Shown here in pieces: positions 42,264 through 50,600 of a stretch of 64,000 nucleotides of DNA. Position 1 is the first letter of the stretch, and the number at the start of each line of letters is the position of its first letter. The stretch lies in contig JBJMLO010000023.1 of NCBI GenBank assembly GCA_045805265.1, positions 1 to 64,000 of the forward strand, read 5' to 3'. This DNA comes from JBJMLO01 sp045805265. GTDB lineage: Bacteria > Actinomycetota > UBA4738 > JACQTL01. The notes under the pieces are model-generated. The model was not told the DNA's origin and searched no databases. It saw only the letters and a program-made list of their open reading frames with translations. The position numbers and the translations under genes were made by a program.

Positions 42264-43039
42264 AGGTCGAGCTGGAACGACGCGGCGCCGTCACGGTGCT
42301 CACGATCAACCGCCCCGAGGTGCACAACGCGGTGGACGGCGAGACGGCCGAGCTGATCACGGCGGGCATCGAGTCCTTCGCGGGCGACGACGACGCGCGG
42401 GTGCTCGTCGTTACCGGCGCCGGGGGCCGAGCCTTCTGCTCCGGGGCGGACCTGAAGGCCGCGGGGGAGCTGGTCGGGCGTCCCGACGCGCCACGGACCG
42501 GGCCGATGGGGTTCTCCTCGCTGGACCCTGGGAAGGCCGCCATCGCGGCGATCGAGGGGTTCTGCTTCGCCGGGGGGCTGGAGCTGGCCTGCTGGTGCGA
42601 CCTCCGGGTAGCCGGGGCGACCGCGGAGTTCGGCGCGCTCTCGCGGCGGTGGGGCATCCCGTACGTCGACGGCGGGACCCAGCGGCTTCCTCGCATCGTG
42701 GGAACCGGCAACGCCCTGTACCTCCTGGTGACCGGCGTTCGGATCGACGCTCGCCGGGCCTACGAGATGGGCCTGGTGCAGGAGGTCGTCCCGGCCGGCG
42801 ACGCGCTCGACCGCGCGCTGGCCCTCGCCGGGCACGTCGCGCGGTACCCGCAGGCGAGCCTCCGGGCCGACCGGGCCGGCGCGCTGGAGGCATTCGACCG
42901 GCCGCTCGGCGACGGCCTGCTGCTCGAGCGGGAGCGCGGCCTCCCCACGGTCTTCGATCCGGCGGTGGGGGAGGCCCTTCAGCGCTTCGCCGGCGGCGAC
43001 CGCCCGGAGCCGCCCCGGCCCCCGCCGCCCACGGGCTGA
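42260..43039 (+). CDS. enoyl-CoA hydratase/isomerase family protein
   Basis: Crotonase-fold enzyme, 259 residues, acting on an acyl-CoA. The start VTVLTINRPEVHNAVDGE, the oxyanion segment GRAFCSGADLKAAGEL, and IAAIEGFCFAGGLELACWCDLRVA are typical. Hydratase Glu residues expected near 115 and 135 are not obvious: the loop reads FAGGLELACWCD and then FGALSRRWGIPYVDGG, closer to subgroups with other reactions. Assignment beyond the superfamily is unsafe. Start overlaps the ligase stop by four bases. Its last 61 bases overlap the end of the convergent YfhO-type gene. Confidence 0.85.
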   Translation: MKVELERRGAVTVLTINRPEVHNAVDGETAELITAGIESFAGDDDARVLVVTGAGGRAFCSGADLKAAGELVGRPDAPRTGPMGFSSLDPGKAAIAAIEGFCFAGGLELACWCDLRVAGATAEFGALSRRWGIPYVDGGTQRLPRIVGTGNALYLLVTGVRIDARRAYEMGLVQEVVPAGDALDRALALAGHVARYPQASLRADRAGALEAFDRPLGDGLLLERERGLPTVFDPAVGEALQRFAGGDRPEPPRPPPPTG

Positions 43040-45486
43040 GGAGCCTCGGGGGCCTCCGTGCCACCGGCCGGAGCGGATTCGGCGTCTCCCGCACCGGTCC
43101 CCGCGGAGGGATGACGCCGCCGGCGCAGCCACAGGAACGCGGCCGCCGCGGCCAGGGCGACCAGGGAGGCCGACGTCCCCAGCAGACCCAGGCCGACGCT
43201 GCCGTCGACGTACGCGAACCGGATGTCGTGCCTGCCGTGCTCGACGGGCACGGCCATGAGGAAGGCGTCCGCCTTCAGCACGGTGCCCCGCCGCCCGTCC
43301 ACCGTCACCGTCCAGTGGGGGTCCCACGGGATCCGCACCAGGACGAGTCCCGGCCTCGGCGCGTCCACGGTGAGCGACAGCGACTGCGGGCCCGAGTCGC
43401 CGACGTCCGCGCCGGCGGGGGCGCCGGGCCGGGGTGACCCCCCGAGGCCGGGATCCTCCTGCAGCACGACCTCCGCACGAGGGTCGAACCCGGTTGCCGT
43501 CACGGCCTCCCGCGCGGCCTGCGCGACCGGCAGGACCCGCCACGACCCCACGAACGACGCACGCTGCGGGCTCCGGGGACCCGAGCCCACGTCGAGCGAC
43601 GCGCCGGTGACCCGGTACAGCGTCTGCCGCCCGTCGGAGGCCACCCGGGCCAGGCCCGCCACGGGATCGTGCTTCGCATGCCAGGACCCGACGATCCACC
43701 GGACGTCCAGCAGGTCGAGGATCTGCGGCGTGAGGTGCTTGTAGTAGGTGAGGTTGTACCGGATAGGCTTCGGGTCCGCGACGCGGTTGTAGGCCCAGTA
43801 GGGGATCGGGGCGACCGAGTTGTATCCGTCGGCGTCCTCGAGGCCGAACAGCATCCCTCGCCCGTTCGCCTCGAGGTCCCAGTAGTCGGGGGTCTGGAGA
43901 GGGAGGAACCCGTCGCGTTCGTGGATCAGCTTCGGCGCGAACGTCAGGTACCGTCCCCCGCCGGCCGCCTGGAGCTTTCGGGCGAGCAGATCCGGCGTCG
44001 TGTACGCCCCGGCGTCGATCGCCGGACCGAGCAGCCCGGTGAACGCTCCGGGGTCCTGCGACGACACGCCCAGGTGGTCCAGCTCGAACTTCGTGGACTG
44101 CCCGGACAGCCCCCCGGCCGCCATCTCCACCGCGATCACGACCGGCAGCGCGATCGCCAGCCGCGGCCGCCAGCACGCGAGCGCCAGCGCCGCCCCGCCG
44201 GCCACGACGCCGAACAGCCACACCCCCGTGTGCCCGTTCGGCACGTCGAACGACAGCGGCAGGAGGAGCCAGATCGCGACGCCCGGCACGAGCATGGCCG
44301 CTCGGCGGCGCCACGAGCCCGCGTCCATCAGCGCCTGGACGCCCAGCCCCGCCAGGACGGCCACGGCGAATATCAGCCCGTACCGGAAGCGCCGGGGGTC
44401 GTGGAGGTAGAAGTCCGCGGCCGGGAACCCCGCGAGGTGCGCCTTCGCGAATCGCGCGAACCGGTCGCCCGACACGTCGTAGGAGACTAGGCCGAGCGCC
44501 GCGAAGCCGACCGCCAGCCCACGGAGCCGTCGCCGGAAGAACGCTGCGCAGGAGAGCACCAGCGCCGCCACGGCGACGTACGACCCCGGCGACACCGTCA
44601 GCCCGAGCGCCCAGGTGGCCGGGGCGCCGGTGGTCCGGTAGGGCGGGAACGCGACGCCGGTCAGCCGGTTCTGCAGGTGGATGAGGTTGGCGTAGCCGAG
44701 GGCCGCGGTGGCCCGCGAGAGGTAGCCGAAGCGGGGCACGAGGTAGGCCAGATTCAGGAGCCCCGCCGCGGCCACCAGCAGCACCAGCGGGGCCGCCTCG
44801 AGCCGCCACGACCGCCCCGAGCGGAGGTCGCCGATCACCCGGACCACCAGGTAGACGCCGAGCGCCGCGGCCCCGATGGCGAGCCCGTTGCTCGCGTAGG
44901 CCGCGGCCAGCTGCCCCCCGGCCAGCGCGGTCGCCGCGAGCCATCCGAGCCGAGCGGGCCAGGTGGGCGTCCGCATGAGCCGAGACGCCGCGGCCAGCAT
45001 CAGCGCCGTCCAGGCCAGCGCGGCGGCGAACGCGGTCGACAGCCCGATGTAGGAGCCGGCCATCACCAGCGCCAGCGTCACGCCGCCGACGGTCGCAGCG
45101 GCCCGCGACAGCCGCTCGCTGCGCAGGAAGGCGTAGATCCCGAGCCCCCCGAGCAGGGGCTGCAGCACGATGTACCACCGCATCGCCCTCGCGCAGGACA
45201 TCGTGGAGAACAGCACCATGGCCGGGAGGTACATCCACCCGGACTGCGGGTCGGCGGCGAACGGGAGGCCCGCGAGGGAGAACGGGTTCCACAGCGGGAT
45301 GTGTCCGGCCGCCAGGCTCTTGCCCAGGAAGCAGTACGTGGGCAGGCTCAGCCCGACGATGTCCTCGTGCTGGTTCGTGAGCAGCCCGCCGAAGGCGAAG
45401 GCATGGTCGACGACCAGGACCGCGGCCACGATGAGCGCCGGTCCCGCCACCGGGGCTCCCGCGCGCAGCAGTCTCTCCCGGTTCAC
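42979..45486 (-). CDS. YfhO-type polytopic membrane protein (copy 1)
   Basis: This 835-residue membrane protein of the YfhO family has about 12-14 spans. The GT-C-like first loop begins NQHEDIVGLSLPTYCFLGKS, and the conserved GHIPLWNPFSLAGLPFAADP segment follows near 60. The C-terminal third is an external beta domain (YKHLTPQILDLLDVRWIV; DPHWTVTVDGR) ending in one more span and a low-complexity tail. YfhO proteins take part in glycosylating surface polymers such as lipoteichoic acid in Firmicutes; the substrate here is unknown. It starts seven bases after the PLC-type gene, so the two are one operon. A second copy lies at 50581. Confidence 0.85.
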   Translation of the reverse strand: MNRERLLRAGAPVAGPALIVAAVLVVDHAFAFGGLLTNQHEDIVGLSLPTYCFLGKSLAAGHIPLWNPFSLAGLPFAADPQSGWMYLPAMVLFSTMSCARAMRWYIVLQPLLGGLGIYAFLRSERLSRAAATVGGVTLALVMAGSYIGLSTAFAAALAWTALMLAAASRLMRTPTWPARLGWLAATALAGGQLAAAYASNGLAIGAAALGVYLVVRVIGDLRSGRSWRLEAAPLVLLVAAAGLLNLAYLVPRFGYLSRATAALGYANLIHLQNRLTGVAFPPYRTTGAPATWALGLTVSPGSYVAVAALVLSCAAFFRRRLRGLAVGFAALGLVSYDVSGDRFARFAKAHLAGFPAADFYLHDPRRFRYGLIFAVAVLAGLGVQALMDAGSWRRRAAMLVPGVAIWLLLPLSFDVPNGHTGVWLFGVVAGGAALALACWRPRLAIALPVVIAVEMAAGGLSGQSTKFELDHLGVSSQDPGAFTGLLGPAIDAGAYTTPDLLARKLQAAGGGRYLTFAPKLIHERDGFLPLQTPDYWDLEANGRGMLFGLEDADGYNSVAPIPYWAYNRVADPKPIRYNLTYYKHLTPQILDLLDVRWIVGSWHAKHDPVAGLARVASDGRQTLYRVTGASLDVGSGPRSPQRASFVGSWRVLPVAQAAREAVTATGFDPRAEVVLQEDPGLGGSPRPGAPAGADVGDSGPQSLSLTVDAPRPGLVLVRIPWDPHWTVTVDGRRGTVLKADAFLMAVPVEHGRHDIRFAYVDGSVGLGLLGTSASLVALAAAAAFLWLRRRRHPSAGTGAGDAESAPAGGTEAPEAPQPVGGGGRGGSGRSPPAKR

Positions 45487-45493
45487 TCCGCGA

Positions 45494-46939
45494 CTACCCG
45501 CCGGGGACGGAGGCCGGGCCGGGCGGCGGCCTGGTCGGCAGGATGGGGGGCGGCCGGGGAGGCTGCGAGAGATCGAACTCGTCGATCAGGTTCCCGAGGA
45601 TCGGCTCGTTCTCCCGGACGCTGGGACGGGGATCCCACCTCCCGTCCTTCTCCGGGTCGAGTCGCTGGCCCCCCAGGAACCGGTCCTCGATGAGCTTGAG
45701 ATAGGCGTCGAAGGACAGCGTCTGGTGATCGATGTAGCCCTTCCTGGCGTAGGGGCTGATCATCAGGCCCGGAACCCGGACGGAGTATCCGAGCCCGTCG
45801 CGGGTCGCGGGGGGGACGACGTTGTCGTAGAAGCCGCCCCAGTCGTCCCAGGTCACGAAGATCGCCGAGGTGTCCCAGGCCGAGCTGTGCCCGACCGCGT
45901 TGACGAGCGACGTGACCCAGGCCTGGCCGTCGCTGATCAACGCCGGGGGGTGCTCGCTGTTCTTCGCGTTCGGGACCACCCACACCACCTGGGGCAGCGT
46001 GCCGTCCTTGAGGGCCCGGAAGAAGTCGGAGACGGGCTTGATGTGGTCTGTCTGATTGTCGTCGTGCACGTCGACGAAGTCCGGCAGGGGGTTCCAGATG
46101 TGCGGCGTCCCGACGATGGACTGATCCGGTCCGCAGATCGCGCCGAACCGATCGCAATCCGCCCCCTTCGACGGGTCCGTGTAGTACGCCCAGTCGACAC
46201 CGGCCTTGTGGAGGAGGTAGGTGAGATCGGTCCATCCGAAGTCCGCTCTCGTGCTGGTGCTCCGGACGCTCTCCTTGTCGGGGACCGTGAGGTTCGTGAC
46301 GCACGAGGCCGGGTCCTCCGGGTTCCGGCAGTACGCCGACCAGCCGCTCACCATGTACAGGTGGGCCGGCTCGCTGGGGCCGAAGTTCGGCTCGAACATG
46401 TGGTCCTGGAGCACGAAGTCCTTCGCGTAGGTCCAGTAGTTCGGGAGCTCCCGCGCGTCGTGCCAGCCCATCAGGTCGGGGTGCGCGCACACGGGACGGG
46501 TCGGGTTCGCCGAGCAGAACGATGCCCGGAGCTGGCCGGCCACCCCCTTGGCCCCGTTCAGGAGGCCGAGCGGCTGGTCGTAGGCATTGTCCACGAAGCC
46601 CGTCATGTGCCCGTTCGCGATGTCCTGCAGGGCGTCGTCGAGGTCGTGGGGCCCCCCGAGGTTCGAGTCCTTGGGGTCGTGGAACGGCGCGACGCACGTG
46701 CCGAGGCGGCCGTTGGGAACACAGACCCGGGGTGTGCCGTCCGGGCCCATCGGGATGCCGTCGGCGCCCGGGAACGTGCCGAAGTAGGAGTCGAACGACC
46801 GGTTCTCCTGCATGATGACGATGACGTGGTCGATCTTGCCGGCCAGCTGCGGATCGGGCCCCTTCGAACAGGTCCCCCCCGCCACCAGCAGGACGGCGAA
46901 CCCACCCGCCAGCGTCCGGAGCTTTCTTCGCCGCGTCAT
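45494..46939 (-). CDS. PLC-type phosphoesterase, secreted or lipid-anchored
   Basis: A 481-residue member of the same PF04185 family as the gene at 6379. A signal (MTRRRKLRTLAGGFAVLLVA) ends in GGTC, a possible lipobox. Motifs are DHVIVIMQENRSFDSYFG, GPSEPAHLY, NSEHPPALI and WDDWGGFYDNVVPP; the last has Asn where the others have His after the Asp. At least eight Cys suggest disulfides. It sits seven bases before YfhO copy 1 on the same strand. An enzyme that releases or remodels head groups of the YfhO-linked glycolipid would fit, but that is inference. Confidence 0.85.
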   Translation of the reverse strand: MTRRRKLRTLAGGFAVLLVAGGTCSKGPDPQLAGKIDHVIVIMQENRSFDSYFGTFPGADGIPMGPDGTPRVCVPNGRLGTCVAPFHDPKDSNLGGPHDLDDALQDIANGHMTGFVDNAYDQPLGLLNGAKGVAGQLRASFCSANPTRPVCAHPDLMGWHDARELPNYWTYAKDFVLQDHMFEPNFGPSEPAHLYMVSGWSAYCRNPEDPASCVTNLTVPDKESVRSTSTRADFGWTDLTYLLHKAGVDWAYYTDPSKGADCDRFGAICGPDQSIVGTPHIWNPLPDFVDVHDDNQTDHIKPVSDFFRALKDGTLPQVVWVVPNAKNSEHPPALISDGQAWVTSLVNAVGHSSAWDTSAIFVTWDDWGGFYDNVVPPATRDGLGYSVRVPGLMISPYARKGYIDHQTLSFDAYLKLIEDRFLGGQRLDPEKDGRWDPRPSVRENEPILGNLIDEFDLSQPPRPPPILPTRPPPGPASVPGG

Positions 46940-47013
46940 GCCTCCCCCGCCCCGCCGGCCTGCCTCCGAACATCGCTGCCGATCCGGGCCCTGCCCGACC
47001 GATCCGCCCTTGC

Positions 47014-47025
47014 TACTGTGGCCCC
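47014..47025 (+). promoter_or_regulatory. candidate leaderless -10 box
   Basis: TACTGT (47014-47019) lies exactly six bases before the GTG at 47026, the same form and distance as at the genes starting at 655 and 10798. No Shine-Dalgarno sequence precedes the start codon. No good -35 box is visible. Confidence 0.4.
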
Positions 47026-49083
47026 GTGAGGACGTCCCCGGCCCCCGAGATGCTGGGAGGCGAGTCTCAACAGGTCGGTGGCCCGGGGCGGACTCCCACC
47101 ACGCTTCGGGTGGCAGGACTCGTCATCGCCTCACTGGCCGCGGTGGGAGTCCTGCTGTTCCTGTACCTGTCCCCGTATTTCGCCAATCGATATCACGTCT
47201 CGGTGGGCAACGATGCCCCACAGTACCTGGCCCGGGCCAGAATCGTGGCAGGCGGCGGCCTGAATGCGCTGGCCAACGCGTTCCCCGCGCCCCTCACCGC
47301 GAACCCGGACCGTCCCGGGTACCCAGTGATCGCCAACCTGCTCGACTCGACGCTCGGGATCACGCCGGACCGGCTGGCGTTCATGTTCTCCGCGGTGCTG
47401 TCGGTCGTGATCGGGCTGGCCGCCGCGGCCTTCGCCCGAATGGCCATGGAGGAGCCGCCGTGGAGCTTCCCCGTCTATGCCCTGCTGGTGGGGGGGTCGA
47501 CCAGCACGGCGCTCACCGCGATCGGCCACGTCGACAACCTCATGGTCGACGCCCTGTTGCTGGCCGGAGCCGCCGCGGCCCTCATGGTGGCCGACGGGCG
47601 GCGGGTCATGCCCGCGGCGATCCTGCTGCTCGGGTCCACGGCCATCGTCCACTGGAACTTCGGGCTGTTGTTCGCCGCGGTCCTCGGGGTGTTCACGGCG
47701 GCGCTCGTGCCGGCCTCCGTCATGGCGCTCCGAAGGGGGACCCGGATCGTGGACACGCCGGCCGCCAGGATGGCGGGGCTCCTCGCCGGGGCCGGAGTGG
47801 TGGGGGGTGCGGCATTCCTCCCCCTCCCCGGGGCGCCGCACCTCGTGCAGCTGCCCCGGGCCCAGCTGGCTGTGGACTACGCGCGGGCCTCCTCCAAGTA
47901 CCGGCTGCCGATCTTCGGGGCGCTGGGCGCGGTGGGGGCCGCGGCGCTCCCCCTGGTGCATCGGAGCCGGCGTCGCATCTATGCCCTCGTCCTGCTCGTC
48001 CTGTGGGCCGCGGTCGGCCTCCTCGCGATCGTCCTGTTCGATCGGGGCTCGGCGATCCCGGCGCACCGCCTCCTCCCGTTCGCCTACGGCATCCCGGTCC
48101 TCGCTGCGGCGGGCGTCGTCGGGCTGGCTCGGCTGGCCGGTGAGCGGCTCCGGCGCTTCGGGAGGGCCGCCGGCGCGGCCGGGCGGGTCGTGGGGGTCGT
48201 CGTGGTCGTGGCCGGGCTCGTCCTCTCCGTCGTGGTGGCGTACCGGATCCTCTCGGTGCGGAAGCCGTTCCTGTCCGACACCGCCCTGCAGGAGACCGCG
48301 ACGGCGGCCAGCTACGCGAGCACCGTCGCCGCCGGCCGTCCCGTGGTGCTGGTGGTGGACCGGCCGGACCAGGGGGCGGCCACGCTGTACGGCGTTGCGC
48401 CGGCGTACCGATGGACCTCCGCGTGGCTCCCGCCGGGGGACCGGTCCCGGTTGTACGTGTACCTGGGGAGCGCCGCCAACCTCATGGCGGGGAGGCCCTC
48501 GCCCGGGCCCGATTCGCTGTTCGACCAGACCTCCACGACCCTGTGGCGGAGCATCCGGCCGATCCCGTCCGACCAGCTGATCGTCGTCGAGATGAAGTCG
48601 TTCAACCGGCACTTCTACAAGTTCATCAAGCGGCATCCGGGGTCCCAGGTGGCGCCGCGGGTGGCGGTCTTCGGCAGCCGGATGCCCTCGGCCGGCACGC
48701 TCACGGTCCCCCGGCTCCCCGATCCCCCCCGGAACTCGTCGCTCGTCGTGCTGGCCGTCCTCACCCTGCTCGGGCTCGCCGTCGCGGGCATGGGCTGGTC
48801 GTCCAGCCTGCTGCCGACCGGGTGGCTCGAGCGCGTGGGCTGCGCGCCGGCCTTCGGGATCGCTGCCCTCGCCCTCGGCGGGTACGCGGCCGACCGGCTG
48901 GGGGTCCGCCTGACCGGCGCGTCCGGCGCCGGCGTCGCGCTCGCCGTCACGGTCCTGGGCTTCGCCCCCCTGGCCGTCCGGTCGGTGCGAAGGCGCCGCG
49001 GGCCGTCCGTCGCGCCGGGTCGGGGCGAGGGAGCGCCCGGGCCCGGCGAGGCCTCCCCCGGCCGGGGCGCCCGGCGGGCCTGA
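47026..49083 (+). CDS. polytopic membrane protein, GT-C glycosyltransferase-like
   Basis: This 685-residue protein has about 12 spans. The first external loop has an acidic motif (VSVGNDAPQYLARARIVA) of the kind that binds metal and lipid-linked sugar in GT-C transferases, which is the only hint of function. The hydrophobic part ends near 420; an external alpha/beta region follows (VVLVVDRPDQGAATLYGVAP; IVVEMKSFNRHFYKFI), then three more spans and an Arg/Gly/Pro tail. It lies between two PLC-type genes, divergent from one and followed at 98 bases by the other. I cannot name the family. Confidence 0.65.
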   Translation: MRTSPAPEMLGGESQQVGGPGRTPTTLRVAGLVIASLAAVGVLLFLYLSPYFANRYHVSVGNDAPQYLARARIVAGGGLNALANAFPAPLTANPDRPGYPVIANLLDSTLGITPDRLAFMFSAVLSVVIGLAAAAFARMAMEEPPWSFPVYALLVGGSTSTALTAIGHVDNLMVDALLLAGAAAALMVADGRRVMPAAILLLGSTAIVHWNFGLLFAAVLGVFTAALVPASVMALRRGTRIVDTPAARMAGLLAGAGVVGGAAFLPLPGAPHLVQLPRAQLAVDYARASSKYRLPIFGALGAVGAAALPLVHRSRRRIYALVLLVLWAAVGLLAIVLFDRGSAIPAHRLLPFAYGIPVLAAAGVVGLARLAGERLRRFGRAAGAAGRVVGVVVVVAGLVLSVVVAYRILSVRKPFLSDTALQETATAASYASTVAAGRPVVLVVDRPDQGAATLYGVAPAYRWTSAWLPPGDRSRLYVYLGSAANLMAGRPSPGPDSLFDQTSTTLWRSIRPIPSDQLIVVEMKSFNRHFYKFIKRHPGSQVAPRVAVFGSRMPSAGTLTVPRLPDPPRNSSLVVLAVLTLLGLAVAGMGWSSSLLPTGWLERVGCAPAFGIAALALGGYAADRLGVRLTGASGAGVALAVTVLGFAPLAVRSVRRRRGPSVAPGRGEGAPGPGEASPGRGARRA

Positions 49084-49181
49084 GCCGGAGGCGCCCTCGG
49101 CCCCCGCGATCCGGGGCACCCGCCGATATGATGGGCCTTCCCCGGCTCTCCCATGCAGAGATCAACTTGACCTCGACGTCG

Positions 49182-50600
49182 ATGTCGTCCGGCCGTACGC
49201 GCCGGGCGCGTTCGATCGTCGCGGCGGCGGCGGCCCTCCTCGCCCTGGCGTCCGCTTGTACGGGCTCGCAGCCGGACGACTCCTTCAAGTTCCACGGCGA
49301 CGCGTCCCGGTTCCACACCCGGTGGCCCATCAAGCACGTCGTGTTCATCATCAAGGAGAACCGGAGCTTCGACGAGATGTTCGGCCTCTTCCCGGGGGCG
49401 GACGGCGCGACCTCCGGCATGGACCACGGACGGCGCCGGAAACTGACCCGGGGGACCGACGGGCGGGTCCCGCACGACCTCCCCCACGACCGGCAGGCCG
49501 CCATCCTGTCCTATGACGGCGGGAAGATGGACGGCTTCGGGTTCCGGGCCGGGAAGTTCTACGCGTACACCCAGCTCCACGCGGACCAGCTGCCGAACTA
49601 CTGGCAATGGGCCAGGCAATACGTGCTCGGCGACCGCTTCTTCGCGTCGGTGAACGGGCCGTCGTACCCGAATCACCTGATGACCATCGCCGCCACGTCC
49701 GGCGGCTCGGTCGACAATCCCGAGCCCCCCTCGAAGGCCGACCAGGGGAACTTCAAGACGTGGGGGTGCGACTCGCCCAAGAGCGAGACCGTGGCGGTCG
49801 AGGACACCGAGGGACACGTCCACATGGTCCCGCCGTGCTTCGACTTCCAGACGGAGGGCGACCTGCTGACGAAGGCGAGCATCCCCTGGGCCTACTACGC
49901 GGCCCCCCCGGTGCCGTGGGACCAGCCGTCCCGCTCGGGCTACATCTGGTCGGCGTACGCCTCGGTCCGCCACATCCGCGACGACCCGAAGCAGTGGGAC
50001 AGCCATGTGTTCCCGACGCGCGAGCTCGTGGACGACATCGCCGCCGACCGCCTGCCCCCCGTGACCTGGGTCACGCCGCAGTTCGCGCTGTCGGAGCACC
50101 CCGAGTACAACCTGTGCCACGGCGAGAACTGGTCGACGCGCGTGATCGACGCGATCATGCGGAGCCCCATGTGGAAGGACACCGCGATCTTCCTGACGTG
50201 GGACGACTGGGGCGGGTTCTACGACCACGTCCCCCCGCCCCAGATCGACAAGTTCGGCCTGGGGATCCGGGTTCCGCTGCTGCTCATCTCGCCCTACGCG
50301 AGGAAGGGGCTCGTCGACCACCACCACGGCGAGTTCTCGAGCGTGCTGCGGTTCATCGAAGACAACTGGGGCCTGCCCCAACTCACTCGCCGGGACCGCG
50401 AGGCCGGGAACCTCCACGAGGCCTTCGACTTCACCCAGCCGCCGAGGGCGCCCGACCCGCTGCCCGAGCGCACCGACTGCCGGGGGTCGATCTTCGCGAA
50501 CCCGCCGCCGGGCTCCGACCGTCCGATCGGCCCCAAGCCGAGCCCGTTCACGAGCCCCACCGCTGGGCTGGTCCCCTCGCCTACGTCGTCCCCGGCTTGA
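49182..50600 (+). CDS. PLC-type phosphoesterase, lipoprotein
   Basis: The third PF04185 member, 472 residues. The signal MSSGRTRRARSIVAAAAALLALASAC ends in a lipobox. Motifs are KHVVFIIKENRSFDEMFG, NGPSYPNHLMTIAA, SEHPEYNLCHGENW and WDDWGGFYDHVPPP. It resembles the 6379 copy more than the 45494 copy, sharing YDGGKMDGF and the DHVPPP ending. Frames upstream from 49131 are open, but TATGAT at 49126-49131 looks like a -10 box, so translation probably starts at 49182. The 3' end overlaps the convergent YfhO copy 2 by 20 bases. Confidence 0.88.
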   Translation: MSSGRTRRARSIVAAAAALLALASACTGSQPDDSFKFHGDASRFHTRWPIKHVVFIIKENRSFDEMFGLFPGADGATSGMDHGRRRKLTRGTDGRVPHDLPHDRQAAILSYDGGKMDGFGFRAGKFYAYTQLHADQLPNYWQWARQYVLGDRFFASVNGPSYPNHLMTIAATSGGSVDNPEPPSKADQGNFKTWGCDSPKSETVAVEDTEGHVHMVPPCFDFQTEGDLLTKASIPWAYYAAPPVPWDQPSRSGYIWSAYASVRHIRDDPKQWDSHVFPTRELVDDIAADRLPPVTWVTPQFALSEHPEYNLCHGENWSTRVIDAIMRSPMWKDTAIFLTWDDWGGFYDHVPPPQIDKFGLGIRVPLLLISPYARKGLVDHHHGEFSSVLRFIEDNWGLPQLTRRDREAGNLHEAFDFTQPPRAPDPLPERTDCRGSIFANPPPGSDRPIGPKPSPFTSPTAGLVPSPTSSPA

